Origin: Flavobacteriaceae bacterium
GTDB lineage: Bacteria; Bacteroidota; Bacteroidia; Flavobacteriales; Flavobacteriaceae
Direction of reading: 5' to 3'
Length of the DNA stretch: 64,000 nt
Assembly (NCBI GenBank): GCA_018402385.1
Contig: JAGYJA010000007.1
Coordinates: 558,001 to 622,000 of the forward strand
Shown here: in pieces, positions 25,221 to 34,499 of the stretch
Layout: every line of letters starts with the position of its first letter
Position numbering within the stretch: position 1 is the stretch's first letter
Made by a program: the position numbers and the translations under genes
The notes under the pieces: generated by a model
What the model saw: the letters and a program-made list of their open reading frames with translations, nothing else
What the model was told of the DNA's origin: nothing
Databases searched by the model: none

Positions 25221-26690
25221 ATGAAATTACTATCTACCTTACTATTATTATTTACTTTTTCGATTGCGGTTGCCCAATATGCCACCCCGGGAACAGGTGT
25301 GGACTGGACACTTGACGATATTGCTGCTGCGAGTCCCGGAACGGTTACATTTACCGGCTCAACCTATACCCTGCTTGAAGATTTGTTTATTTCTACAAAT
25401 GATATATTAAGAATTGATACCGACCTGACATTGGAAATCGAAGCCGGTGTAAGAGTAACGGTACTTGACCTGGGTTCTTTCTTTATCGAAGCTGACGCTG
25501 TAACGATTACCGCTGTTAATGTAGCTTCGCCTTATGAAGGTTTTCGCTTTGAGGAAGGCTCAACGGTTGCTATTGAAAATGCTACCATACAATTTGGAGG
25601 AGGTCTTCAGGTATTGACTGAAACCTTCACTTTGAACAATTGTTTGTTGACCAATAATGTATCTGGAGTGGCAACAGGAGCTACTGTGACACTTTCAAGA
25701 GGGATGCCTGTCATTACTAATAATCAGTTTTTGTTTAATGCCAATCCAGCGATTAGTTCAGGAGCAAACCAGAGTGTATCTGCAATTATCTCCGGAAATT
25801 ACATTGAAGGTAACAACCAGACCAACAATAACCGTCCGCAAATCAATATGGGAGCCACCCGTGTGAATGATACTTTGAAAATCTTAAATAATATCATCAT
25901 TGGTGATCGCGATATGGAACAAGCCGGAGGAATTGCTGTGGCAAATCTTGTTGGGGGCACCTTAAGAGTTATTATTGAGGGCAATACAGTCATCGATAAC
26001 CGTTATGGGATTACGGTTGTGGGGCCCAATTCATATGCTTTGATAAAAGACAATATTATTGAAGATAACGACACTCAGGGCAATCCAAATTTAGGCGGAA
26101 GTGGTATCAACCTGAATGCTCCCACAGGTGGTATGACAGTGGATGCAACAGGAAACCAAATTAGAAGAAATCTCTGGGGTGTTACCATTCAAGGTCCTGT
26201 TGATGCTAATTTTGGAGATGATGAGGACAATCCCGGGTTGAATGTGTTTGCTGAAAATGGCAACAATGGCGAAATCTTTGCACTTTACAACAACGGACCC
26301 ACTAACATTTCAGCAAAAAACAACTGCTGGGTAGAAGATGGCGAAGGTACTTTGGCTGAAGCCGAAGGAGTTATTTTTCATATTGAAGATGACCCTACGC
26401 TCGGCGAAGTAATTTTTGATCCGGTATTTTGTGACCCTCTTGTGGGAATTGAAGATCGCTTTTTGCAAAATTTCGTCTTTTACCCAAATCCTGCTATAGA
26501 TGTAATTACATTTAACAATAATATTTTATTTCATACCCTTGATATATATGATTTGCAAGGTAAACGTGTTTATTCTAAACAAGTTTCTCAAGGGATAAAT
26601 AGTATTACTATAAACCTGCCTGAAGGAATGTATTTTGCAAGTTTTAGCAATGATGAAAACAAAATTGTTAGAAAACTGCTTGTGAAATAA
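25221..26690 (+). CDS. Type IX-secreted parallel beta-helix protein
   Basis: A 489-residue exported protein. A signal peptide (MKLLSTLLLLFTFSIAVAQ) is followed by a long right-handed beta-helix-like region (about 40-380) with regular strands and Asn ladders, such as IISGNYIEGNNQTNNN, VIIEGNTVIDNRYGITVVG and LIKDNIIEDNDTQGN. This fold is common in polysaccharide lyases and adhesins, but no catalytic residues can be assigned. The last ~75 residues are a type A sorting domain: FVFYPNPAIDVITFNN, LDIYDLQGKRVYSK and LPEGMYFASFSN. It is monocistronic, with its own promoter box and terminator. Confidence 0.87.
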   Translation: MKLLSTLLLLFTFSIAVAQYATPGTGVDWTLDDIAAASPGTVTFTGSTYTLLEDLFISTNDILRIDTDLTLEIEAGVRVTVLDLGSFFIEADAVTITAVNVASPYEGFRFEEGSTVAIENATIQFGGGLQVLTETFTLNNCLLTNNVSGVATGATVTLSRGMPVITNNQFLFNANPAISSGANQSVSAIISGNYIEGNNQTNNNRPQINMGATRVNDTLKILNNIIIGDRDMEQAGGIAVANLVGGTLRVIIEGNTVIDNRYGITVVGPNSYALIKDNIIEDNDTQGNPNLGGSGINLNAPTGGMTVDATGNQIRRNLWGVTIQGPVDANFGDDEDNPGLNVFAENGNNGEIFALYNNGPTNISAKNNCWVEDGEGTLAEAEGVIFHIEDDPTLGEVIFDPVFCDPLVGIEDRFLQNFVFYPNPAIDVITFNNNILFHTLDIYDLQGKRVYSKQVSQGINSITINLPEGMYFASFSNDENKIVRKLLVK

Positions 26691-26717
26691 CATCTTAGAA
26701 TATAATCTAAATTTTCT

Positions 26718-26753
26718 AAAACCCTATTCAATATGGCTTTGAATAGGGTTTTT
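26718..26753 (+). terminator. Terminator of the beta-helix protein gene
   Basis: Perfect 14-bp stem AAAACCCTATTCAA / TTGAATAGGGTTTT with a 7-nt loop and T-rich 3' side. The remaining 26754-26925 is AT-rich with no gene. Confidence 0.85.
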
Positions 26754-26933
26754 AGTGTATAATGTCTTTTTTGATTTAAGGTTATCGTATTAAATGTATT
26801 AATAGCAAACTTTAGGATTCTTCTAACTCTTTTGTGTCTAAAATCATTTTAAACAGGAACTAAATCTAATAGCTTTTGATTATTGTATTTTATCAATTTG
26901 TAAGTTTAAAATAGATACAATATAATTGGATAT

Positions 26934-27912
26934 AACCCGTTGTGCATTATGATTTAATAGAAAAAAGTTGTTCATTTCACTGATAATCAGTAACTTGTTT
27001 TAGCCATAAAACATTTACAATGAACAACTTGAATGCAAATTACGAAAGAATATTGGAAGTATTGAGAAAAATATCAAAAGAACAACTTTTAACCTATCAA
27101 AGACGTCAGCCCAAGCTTAGTGACTTAGAACTTGTTAGTTTGAGCCTAACGGCTGAATTTATGGGTATAGATAGTGAAAATGATTTATTTAGGAAACTTC
27201 CTGAAGCATTATCAATTAAGATAGAGCGAAGTGTTTACAATAGAAGAAGACGAAAACTTGCAAGTAGCCTCGATGCTATTCGTTTAAAATTAGCATCAAA
27301 TTTTAATGAGTTTGAAGACTACTTCGTTGTGGATAGTATGCCCTTGGAGGTTTGTAAATTATCTCGCAGTTCTCGTTCAAGGATTTGTAAAGAGGATGCC
27401 TTTGCATTTCCTGATAAGGGCTACTGTGCCGCACAAAGTTCTCATTATTATGGTTATAAATTGCACGCAGTATGTTCGATAAATGGTGTTTTTCAAAGTA
27501 TTGATTTGAGTCCAGCTTCTGTACACGATATAAATTACCTTAAAGACATTAAGATGCAAATAAGCAATTGTACATTAATTGGTGATAGAGGATACTTATC
27601 AGCAGAAATACAGCTTAACCTTTTTGAATCCTGCAACATAACACTAAACACACCCAGAAGAAGCAACCAAAGTAATTACAAGAAACAGCCTTTTGTTTTT
27701 AGAAAAAAAAGAAAAAGGATAGAGACACTGTTTTCACAACTATGCGACCAGTTTATGATAAGGCGTAATTATGCCAAATCTTTTGAAGGATTTAAGACAA
27801 GAATATTAGCTAAGATAACTGCATTGACAACTGTACAGTACATCAACAAGTTTATATTTAACAGAAATATCAATAATATTAAAATCAGTATAATTTAAAA
27901 TGCACAACGGGT
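26934..27912 (+). mobile_element. Complete IS982-family insertion sequence with 8-bp target duplication
   Basis: A 979-bp element bounded by perfect inverted ends ACCCGTTGTGCAT (26934-26946) and ATGCACAACGGGT (27900-27912). The direct repeat TGGATATA occurs on both sides (26926-26933 and 27913-27920), so insertion was recent. It carries one intact transposase gene and lies between a terminator and the promoter region of the ice-binding protein gene. Confidence 0.93.
27020..27898 (+). CDS. IS982-family DDE transposase
   Basis: A 292-residue transposase that cuts and pastes the surrounding element. The N-terminus has the IS982 pattern (RRQPKLSDLELVSLSLTAEFMG). The DDE catalytic residues are seen as Asp in DYFVVDSMPLEVC, Asp in CTLIGDRGYLSAEIQ and Glu in RKRIETLFSQLCDQFMIRR. 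The frame is intact, ends 14 bp before the right terminus, and matches the normal IS982 transposase length. Confidence 0.93.
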   Translation: MNNLNANYERILEVLRKISKEQLLTYQRRQPKLSDLELVSLSLTAEFMGIDSENDLFRKLPEALSIKIERSVYNRRRRKLASSLDAIRLKLASNFNEFEDYFVVDSMPLEVCKLSRSSRSRICKEDAFAFPDKGYCAAQSSHYYGYKLHAVCSINGVFQSIDLSPASVHDINYLKDIKMQISNCTLIGDRGYLSAEIQLNLFESCNITLNTPRRSNQSNYKKQPFVFRKKRKRIETLFSQLCDQFMIRRNYAKSFEGFKTRILAKITALTTVQYINKFIFNRNINNIKISII

Positions 27913-27946
27913 TGGATATAATAAATCAATATTCAGTTATATAGTT

Positions 27947-27954
27947 TACCTTTG
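27947..27954 (+). promoter_or_regulatory. Candidate -7 box (TACCTTTG) for the ice-binding protein gene
   Basis: Perfect TAnnTTTG match 27 bp beyond the IS982 target duplication and about 200 bp before the ATG at 28161. The long leader (27955-28160) is AT-rich with no other feature seen. Confidence 0.4.
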
Positions 27955-28160
27955 TGGTATTAGTATAATTGAATTTATTAGAAATTCTCTCTCCCCTGCT
28001 AAAGCAACCAATTAAAAGTATTTGGTTACCTATATAACTTGTCTTAATTTTTTTTATTTACATACACCACAGTTTGCAGTATTTTTTATAGAGAAAGACT
28101 CTACTTTACTATCTAAAGGCTTAATTTATTTAAGTCTAAACATTATTTAATTAAAAACTC

Positions 28161-29441
28161 ATGAAAATTAATCTAAAATTTTTCTTATTCCCGTTTCTAC
28201 TATTGCTTTCAACCGTTCTTTATTCACAAGTTGGTATAGGCACGGCAATGCCCGATGACTCTTCTGTCCTGGATCTTTCTTCAAGCAGTAAAGGTCTTTT
28301 AATGCCGCGTTTAACAACAGTAGAAAGAGATGCTATTCTACTTCCGGCATCAGGTTTAATGATTTACAATTTGACCTTAAATGATGGACAAATAAATGAG
28401 GGAACCCCCTCAGTTCCTAGTTGGATAGGCATTAAAGATAAAGACGGTTCTAGTTCTATGAATTCCTCGGTTATTGAAGGTGTATATACCACCACCACAT
28501 CTACTTCTTATGAGTTAGTGTCCGGAATGACGATTTCTCCTCCTTCGGGGACTTACGCTATTTTATTCAATGCCCAGTTCGCTCCAACATTTAGTTCAAA
28601 CCAAGGGGTTACGGATGCGACAAATCTATATGACGAATTAATGGCCTACCCAGGCGGGGTACCGCATGCATTAACTTTTGGTAGTGGAGAGGTTTTGTCT
28701 CCGGGGATTTATGATGTGGGTGGAGCACCATCTATTGCCGGTACACTGACGATGGATGGAGGTGGAGACCCCAATGCGGTCTTTGTTATCAGGGGTACAG
28801 GGGCCTTTACTACCGAAGCGGAAACAATTGTAGTATTGGCAAATAGTGCAAACCCAGAAAATATATTTTGGGTTTCTAATGAAGCCCTGTCTACGGCCAT
28901 TAATACAACAATGAAAGGAACCATGCTTAGTGGTGGAGCCGGTGCGGGTGAAGTATCATTAGGCGCCGGTTCAAACCTTGTAGGCCGGCTGTTTACAAGG
29001 CTAGGAGCAGTAACTCTTGGTGCTAATGTTGTTCTTGCAATTCCAACAGGTAATTCTCCTGTTAATTTGGGAGTCCTTTCTACATTTGCGATGTGGAGCT
29101 CTTCTGGTGCGGTTTCAGATGGAGTAGGTGCCACAACCACTGGAGATGTGGGTACTGCATTAGGGGCTTTGACAATGACCGGCACACATAATGGTACTCA
29201 ATATCCTGCAGGCACAACAAGCAGCCCAAGTAATACCGTTACTGCTTTCAGTATTTATCAAAATGGGGTGGAGGTGATAAATTCCAGCAGAACTGTTAAT
29301 TCACTAAATACAATAGTCTGTCTTCAGGCTATGGTTTCTATAACCGAGGGGGAATCCATTGAAATAAAATGGAAAGTGGATGCTGGAGAAGAAGCAACTT
29401 TGGACAACAGAATCTTATCTTTGGTTCGTGCTGGGTATTAA
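28161..29441 (+). CDS. Ice-binding (DUF3494) family protein, apparently circularly permuted
   Basis: A 426-residue exported protein. After a signal peptide (residues 1-22) comes VGIGTAMPDDSSVLDLSSSS (24-43), a tail-fibre-like N-terminal block common in Bacteroidota. The ice-binding beta-solenoid follows: VLSPGIYDVGGAPSIAGTLT, GDPNAVFVIRGTGAFTTEAE and NIFWVSNEA (about 178-242). The block that normally opens the domain (here VNLGVLSTFAMWSSSGAV and TTTGDVGTALGALT, about 301-337) comes after it rather than before. No type IX sorting domain is visible at the C-terminus. Family members bind ice and inhibit recrystallisation; that function here is inferred from family. Confidence 0.8.
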   Translation: MKINLKFFLFPFLLLLSTVLYSQVGIGTAMPDDSSVLDLSSSSKGLLMPRLTTVERDAILLPASGLMIYNLTLNDGQINEGTPSVPSWIGIKDKDGSSSMNSSVIEGVYTTTTSTSYELVSGMTISPPSGTYAILFNAQFAPTFSSNQGVTDATNLYDELMAYPGGVPHALTFGSGEVLSPGIYDVGGAPSIAGTLTMDGGGDPNAVFVIRGTGAFTTEAETIVVLANSANPENIFWVSNEALSTAINTTMKGTMLSGGAGAGEVSLGAGSNLVGRLFTRLGAVTLGANVVLAIPTGNSPVNLGVLSTFAMWSSSGAVSDGVGATTTGDVGTALGALTMTGTHNGTQYPAGTTSSPSNTVTAFSIYQNGVEVINSSRTVNSLNTIVCLQAMVSITEGESIEIKWKVDAGEEATLDNRILSLVRAGY

Positions 29442-29592
29442 TTGGATTGAATTTTAAACAAACGATTTCTGGTTTCAAGAAGACTCCCAAATGCATTAAC
29501 TCAAAAAAGATGGATAGAAAACCCGGTCAGAATTTGGTGTAAATAGAACCCCATTTCTATTCAAAATCGGCCCTATCTAAAAAGGAAAGCGT

Positions 29593-29600
29593 TAACTTTG
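29593..29600 (+). promoter_or_regulatory. -7 box (TAACTTTG) of the PLP decarboxylase gene
   Basis: Perfect TAnnTTTG match 21 bp before the GTG at 29622. It overlaps an in-frame TTG and so supports the later start. Confidence 0.5.
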
Positions 29601-29621
29601 CAGTTCTTAAAAAATGAAGCC

Positions 29622-31051
29622 GTGAACTTAACCAAAGCAGAACAATTAGAACTTTCTAAAGAAGAAATGCTGGACTATGGCGATGCTGTCATACGGTCCA
29701 TTGTAGAACATTTTGACATTCAAAATGATAAATATCCTGTGGCAACTGCATCCAGAGAAGAAATGGATACCTTGTTTTCAGAAGAAGTTCCTGAAAAACA
29801 GAAAGATGCCCGTGAGGTTTTGGATTTTGTTCTGCAAAAGGTGATGACCCAAAGCAATGTGGTGAGTCATCCCAAATCATATTCGTTTGTGCCCGGACCC
29901 AGCAATTTTATTAGTGCGATGGGTGATGCTTTGGCCAGCGGGTTTAATATATTTTCAGGTGGATGGGCCGCATCGCCTGCAGCTGCTCAAATAGAAATTG
30001 TGACCTTAAACTGGTTACTTAAAATGTATGGTTTTCCAGTAAAGCGCGGTGGTGGTATTTTTACCAGCGGCGGTTCTATGGCCAATTTAACAGCAATAGC
30101 AACTGCCAGAAATGTAAAATGCGGAGACGATTTCTCCAAAGCAGTCATCTACCTTTCAGACCAGGCACACTCCTCCAATATCAAAGCCATTCGTGTTTTG
30201 GGTTTCCGAAAAGAACAAATCAGGATCATACCCACAGACGGCGAATTTAAAATTGCAGTCAACAAATTAAAAAACGCTATTGCGAAAGACAAAATTGAGG
30301 GATGGCAATCGTTTTGTTTTATCGCCTCTGCCGGAACTACCAATACCGGAACGGTGGATCCACTCAACGAATTGGCTGTCATTTGTAAAAAAGAAAAAAT
30401 CTGGTTTCACATTGATGCCGCTTATGGCGGTGCCGCCATCTTAGCAAAAAACGGAAAACAATTACTCTCCGGAATCGAAAAAGCAGATTCCATTACCGTT
30501 GATCCCCACAAGTGGTTTTTCCAACCCTATGAAATTGGTTGTCTTTTAGTGAGAAACCACAAATGGCTTGAAAGGCACTTTTACTGAAAAACCAGAATAC
30601 CTGCGAGATATTGAAGGCAACGAGTCTGAAATTAATTTTTATGACCACGGCATTGAGTTAACACGTCGTTTTAGAGCTTTGAAGTTCTATATGTCCATTA
30701 AAACTTTTGGATTAAAAGCATTTCGAAAAGCCATCACTTACAACATCAAACTTGCAGAACAAACGGAAGACTACCTGCGAAAAAGCAATACCTGGGAAGT
30801 CGTTTCCCCGGCAACACTGGCGATTATCAATTTCAGGTACCATCCCATCAGCGGGAAGTTGTCTAGACAAACAACTCGATAAAATCAACCAGAAAATATC
30901 AGAAAAGGTCGTGGCTTCCCGTGAAGCCTTGTTGGTTACTACCATTTTGAATGGACAAGTAGTCTTGAGAATGTGTTTAATTAACCCACGTACGACGATG
31001 GAGGATATAAAAAGCACCTTGCAGCTTTGTGAACAATTTGCAAATCAATAA
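29622..31051 (+). pseudogene. Group II PLP-dependent decarboxylase, two frameshifts
   Basis: Aromatic-amino-acid/glutamate-type PLP decarboxylase read in three frames. Part 1 (to about 30567) has FVPGPSNFISAMGDALASG, IFTSGGSMANLTAIATARN, FHIDAAYGGAA and the PLP-lysine segment TVDPHKWFFQPYEIGCL. It then breaks at TGGCTTGAA, where removing one C (30567) restores KWLKGTFTEKPEYLRD. The second break is at TCTAGAC, where removing the A (30865) restores GKLSDKQLDKINQ. All parts are well conserved, so these are either read errors or very recent mutations. The start is probably the GTG at 29622. The substrate (aspartate, aromatic or other) is not determined. An FAD protein gene follows directly. Confidence 0.82.
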
Positions 31052-32265
31052 ATGATTAAGAACTATGACATACTCATCATCGGCGGTGGTGCCGCCGGTT
31101 TTTTACCGCCATCAATGCGGCAGAATTAAACCCAAATTTTAAAATCGCCATCCTCGAGCGCGGTAAGGAAGTGTTGACCAAAGTACGTATCTCAGGTGGT
31201 GGGCGTTGCAATGTCACCCACGCCGAGTTTATTCCCAAAGAGCTTTCTAGAAAATATCCTCGCGGCGAAAAAGAACTGCTGGGACCGTTTCATAACTTTA
31301 TGACCGGCGATACCATCGCGTGGTTTGAAAAGCGTGGTATCGCGCTGAAAATTGAAGAAGACGGAAGGATGTTTCCCGTGACTGACAATTCGCAAACAAT
31401 TATTGATTGCTTTCTTTCAGAAATAGAACGCTTAGGTATTGAAGTGCTGCTGAATCATTCTGTTCAGGAAGTTTCACAAGAAGATGAGATTTGGAAGGTT
31501 GAAACAACACAAGGCTCTTTTCAAGGCAAACACCTCATTATCGCTACCGGGAGTAATCCCAAAATTTGGAACATACTAAAAGGCCTGGGACACACCATCG
31601 TTCCACCGGTACCCTCGCTCTTTACTTTCAATATCAAAGACAACCGCATTGCTAACTTGCCCGGGGTTTCTACAAATGCCTCCGTAAAAGTTTTAGGAAC
31701 AGGGCTGGAGAGTGAAGGTCCGCTTTTGATTACCCACTGGGGATTGAGTGGTCCGGCAATTTTGAAGCTTTCTGCTTGGGGAGCTCGAGAATTAAATCAA
31801 CTGGATTATAAATTCACACTTCAGGTCAATTGGCTTGAGTACCTAAGTTTTGACGAAACTTTAGAGCAATTAAAGGAAATCAAAAATAACAATGCCAAAC
31901 AACTAGTAGCAAAACACCCACAGTTTGAATTGCCTAAGCGCCTTTGGCAAAATCTGGTCAGCGCTGTCGGAATAGATATCGAAACTAAATGGGCTGAAAT
32001 CAATAAAAACCAGTTGCAAAATCTCGTCAACCAACTCACCCAAAGCCAATTTGAAGTGAACGGAAAAAGCACTTTCAAAGAAGAATTTGTTACGGCCGGC
32101 GGTGTGGACTTAAAAGAAATCAACTTTAAGACGTTTGAAAGTAAGTTGCATAATAAACTCTATCTCGCCGGCGAGGTTTTAAATATAGATGCCATCACCG
32201 GCGGCTTTAACTTTCAAAATTGCTGGACGGGTGGGCACTTGGTGGCGCAGGCTATTTCGGAATAA
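31052..32265 (+). pseudogene. HI0933/BaiN-like FAD-dependent oxidoreductase, frameshifted near the N-terminus
   Basis: A flavoprotein of the HI0933/YhiN/BaiN family. The ATG at 31052 starts MIKNYDILIIGGGAAGF (FAD-binding GxGxxG). The frame then fails in a run of six Ts (31099-31104); a seventh T would restore GFFTAINAAELNPNFKIAI. The rest is open: VRISGGGRCNVTHAEF, LIIATGSNPKIW, and the C-terminal GGVDLKEINFKTFESKLH and NIDAITGGFNFQNCWTGGH typical of the family. The biochemical role of non-gut members is unclear. Context suggests co-transcription with the preceding decarboxylase. Confidence 0.82.
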
Positions 32266-32392
32266 TCAAAGTTTTTGAAAAACTAACCAATTCAGAAATC
32301 ACCCGATGCAAAGCGATCATTAAAGAAACATTTGTTGATTAAATAAGAAACTATTGATTTGATCGCGTTGGTGAAAGAGAAATATTAGTGTT

Positions 32393-32749
32393 ATGATTAA
32401 AACAATTGTTATAATATGTCTATTAATTGCTTGTGAGGGTTTTTCAGAAGAAAAAGAAAACATCCCCCAAGGCACATTCAAATATGAACTCTACTTTGCT
32501 GAATTTGGTGGACGAATAAACAACAGTACCTGTGATGTAGAAATAAATGGCAACAACATAAAAGTTTTACAAGACAGAAGCACAAACTTTTCAGGAGGAA
32601 AAGTTCTTTTTGATGGTTTAATTTTAAAACATAAATCTGGCGTTTGGATTTTAGGTGAAGATAAAAAAGATAAAAATGCAGAAGAAGTTGGCGGTTGTAC
32701 TGAATTTCCAATAATTTATTTTGATTGCAAATTGATTGAATGGTGTTGA
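32393..32749 (+). CDS. Small hypothetical lipoprotein
   Basis: 118 residues, not recognised. The N-terminus MIKTIVIICLLIACEGFSEE looks like a lipoprotein signal, with the lipobox LIAC at Cys14. The remainder has alternating hydrophobic residues suggesting a small beta-sandwich, plus two C-terminal cysteines (GGCTEFP and FDCKLIEWC). It ends 4 bp before the convergent DUF2784 gene. The 127-bp gap before it holds nothing recognisable. Confidence 0.6.
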   Translation: MIKTIVIICLLIACEGFSEEKENIPQGTFKYELYFAEFGGRINNSTCDVEINGNNIKVLQDRSTNFSGGKVLFDGLILKHKSGVWILGEDKKDKNAEEVGGCTEFPIIYFDCKLIEWC

Positions 32750-32753
32750 TTCT

Positions 32754-33134
32754 TTACTTGCGCTTCCCCCTAAAAAAATTCACCCAAATCGAACAAACCA
32801 AAGCCACCGCAGTTAGAATTAAAGTCCAGGCATTTACTAAATCAGCTTCAGGCAACCAGCCGGTAAATTTCTCAATTAAAAAAGCGATATAGCTACTCGG
32901 CATTCCGGTTTCACCCAGTTGGCGTAGCACCTGATAATGCCAGTCAGTTAAAAAGCAGTAGCCAAACCCATACCAGATGCCCAAAATCCCCCAAGAGAAC
33001 AGCGTGATTAATAAACTATAAAAATGCCACTTTCGGGTTTTGGGTAACAGCCAGCCAAAGAGATTGAACAAGACAAGTACTGTATGAAAGCTATAAAAAA
33101 GATAGTTTAAAAAATGTAGCCAAAAGGATTCCAT
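32754..33134 (-). CDS. DUF2784 membrane protein
   Basis: 126 residues with about four transmembrane helices. It fits DUF2784: HTVLVLFNLFGWLLPKTRKWHF, then GIWYGFGYCFLTDWHYQVLRQLG with the conserved GYC-x-LT-x-W motif, and a final helix before a basic tail (FFRGKRK). Family function is unknown. It is a lone minus-strand gene between plus-strand genes. Confidence 0.75.
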   Translation of the reverse strand: MESFWLHFLNYLFYSFHTVLVLFNLFGWLLPKTRKWHFYSLLITLFSWGILGIWYGFGYCFLTDWHYQVLRQLGETGMPSSYIAFLIEKFTGWLPEADLVNAWTLILTAVALVCSIWVNFFRGKRK

Positions 33135-33326
33135 AACAGTTTTCGTTTAAACCGAAAAAAAGATACGCATTTTTTAAATACAGCGGCATTCTGAACAGGA
33201 AGAACTAATAGGAAATGATTTCTTATATAAATTAAACACATAAAACATTGATTTCACCCCATAAACTAAGAATTTATATACAGCAAAATGTTAGTTTTTA
33301 AATCTCTTTACGTCAAAACAAAAATT

Positions 33327-33803
33327 ATGAGTGCATCCATATTTATAAAAACAATCTGTGTTCTTTTTCTACTTCCACCATTGGCTTCAGAAAAGGAATT
33401 TATTAAAGAGTATGATGAATCCGGCACTCTCATCAAGGAAGGCTGGGTAGAAAATGATTTAAAAGAGGGCTATTGGGTTTATTATTTCCAGGATGGGAGC
33501 ACACAAAAAAAAGGACACTATCATAAGGATAAAAAGGAAGGTTATTGGTATTTTTATTCCGAAGAAAAAGCGCTCTTGAAAGAAGGGCACTTTGCTTCAG
33601 GTATAAAAAATGGTTGGTGGATCTTTTATGAAAGAAACAAAAAAGTGAAAATGCAATTTGAAAACGGAAAACGAGAAGGTTTTGCTTTGGAATACACCAA
33701 TCACGGACTTCAAAAGGCGATCAAATATGAGGGAAATCAAAAAAAGGGAGAGTGGACATCGCTTTGGAGTTTTAGAAAAGACAATCCCCAAGTGCAGTTT
33801 TAA
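33327..33803 (+). CDS. Secreted MORN/YwqK-repeat protein
   Basis: About 158 residues. A signal peptide (MSASIFIKTICVLFLLPPLAS) precedes at least four MORN/YwqK-type repeats of the form GxxxxgxxxGxWxyY: LKEGYWVYYFQDGS, KKEGYWYFYSEEK, IKNGWWIFYERNK and KREGFALEYTNHG. Such repeats mediate protein contacts; despite the name of the related YwqK antitoxins, no toxin is adjacent. The start at 33327 is chosen because it begins the signal peptide. Its stop codon abuts the ATG of the first glycosyltransferase, so it belongs to that operon. Confidence 0.75.
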   Translation: MSASIFIKTICVLFLLPPLASEKEFIKEYDESGTLIKEGWVENDLKEGYWVYYFQDGSTQKKGHYHKDKKEGYWYFYSEEKALLKEGHFASGIKNGWWIFYERNKKVKMQFENGKREGFALEYTNHGLQKAIKYEGNQKKGEWTSLWSFRKDNPQVQF

Positions 33804-34499
33804 ATGAGTACAGACATCAGAGTCATCATTCCGGCATTTAATGAAGAGGCGTCCATCGGCAAGGTGATTGCAGACATTCCTACTCTTGTTTCAGAAATTA
33901 TTGTGGTCAACAACACCTCCTCAGACCAGACGGAAGCCGTTGCCAAAAAAGCCGGTGCCACCGTGTTGCGGGAAGAAAATATGGGGTATGGCTATGCCTG
34001 TTTAAAAGGGCTGGACTATCTTGCCGGGCAAGAAAAGAAACCGGACATTGTGGTTTTCCTTGACGGCGATTACAGTGATTATCCTGAAGAATTGACCAAA
34101 ATCGTGAGGCCCATTATTGAAGAAAACATCGACTTAGTGATTGGTGCCAGAGACAAGCGCTTACGCGAAAAAGGTTCTATGACCTTTCCGCAAATATTCG
34201 GAAATTGGCTCGCTACCACCTTAATGCGTTTATTTTTTAGGGCTCGGTTTACAGATTTAGGGCCATTTAGGGCCATAAAATATTCAAAACTTTTAGCTTT
34301 GCAAATGGAAGACAAAACCTATGGCTGGACGGTAGAAATGCAACTGAAAGCCCTGAAAAAAAACTATACTTATGTGGAAGTGCCCGTGCGTTATAAAAAC
34401 CGCATTGGTGTTTCTAAAATATCAGGAAACTTAAAAGCAGCGGTCAAAGCCGGAATAAAAATACTAGGTTGGATCTTTAAATACAGTTTTAAAAAGTGA
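33804..34499 (+). CDS. GT2 glycosyltransferase (polyprenyl-phosphate hexose synthase-like)
   Basis: A 231-residue GT-A glycosyltransferase: RVIIPAFNEEASIGKVIADI, EIIVVNNTSSDQTEAVAKKAG, the metal-binding DIVVFLDGDYSDYPEEL, and DLGPFRAIKYSKLLAL with YGWTVEMQLKALKK, typical of dolichyl-phosphate glucosyl/mannosyl transferase-like enzymes. There are no membrane spans. Its stop overlaps the GTG start of the next glycosyltransferase by 4 bp. Together with the two downstream genes it probably builds a lipid-linked sugar and transfers it at the membrane. Confidence 0.87.
   Translation: MSTDIRVIIPAFNEEASIGKVIADIPTLVSEIIVVNNTSSDQTEAVAKKAGATVLREENMGYGYACLKGLDYLAGQEKKPDIVVFLDGDYSDYPEELTKIVRPIIEENIDLVIGARDKRLREKGSMTFPQIFGNWLATTLMRLFFRARFTDLGPFRAIKYSKLLALQMEDKTYGWTVEMQLKALKKNYTYVEVPVRYKNRIGVSKISGNLKAAVKAGIKILGWIFKYSFKK

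Noticed and set aside
28709..29185. 158-residue open frame opposite the ice-binding protein gene
   Set aside because: Pro/Ala/Ser-rich product typical of an antisense shadow; no family resemblance.
33327..33803. Toxin-antitoxin system (YwqK family)
   Set aside because: Only MORN-like repeats are present; the neighbours are glycosyltransferases, not a toxin.
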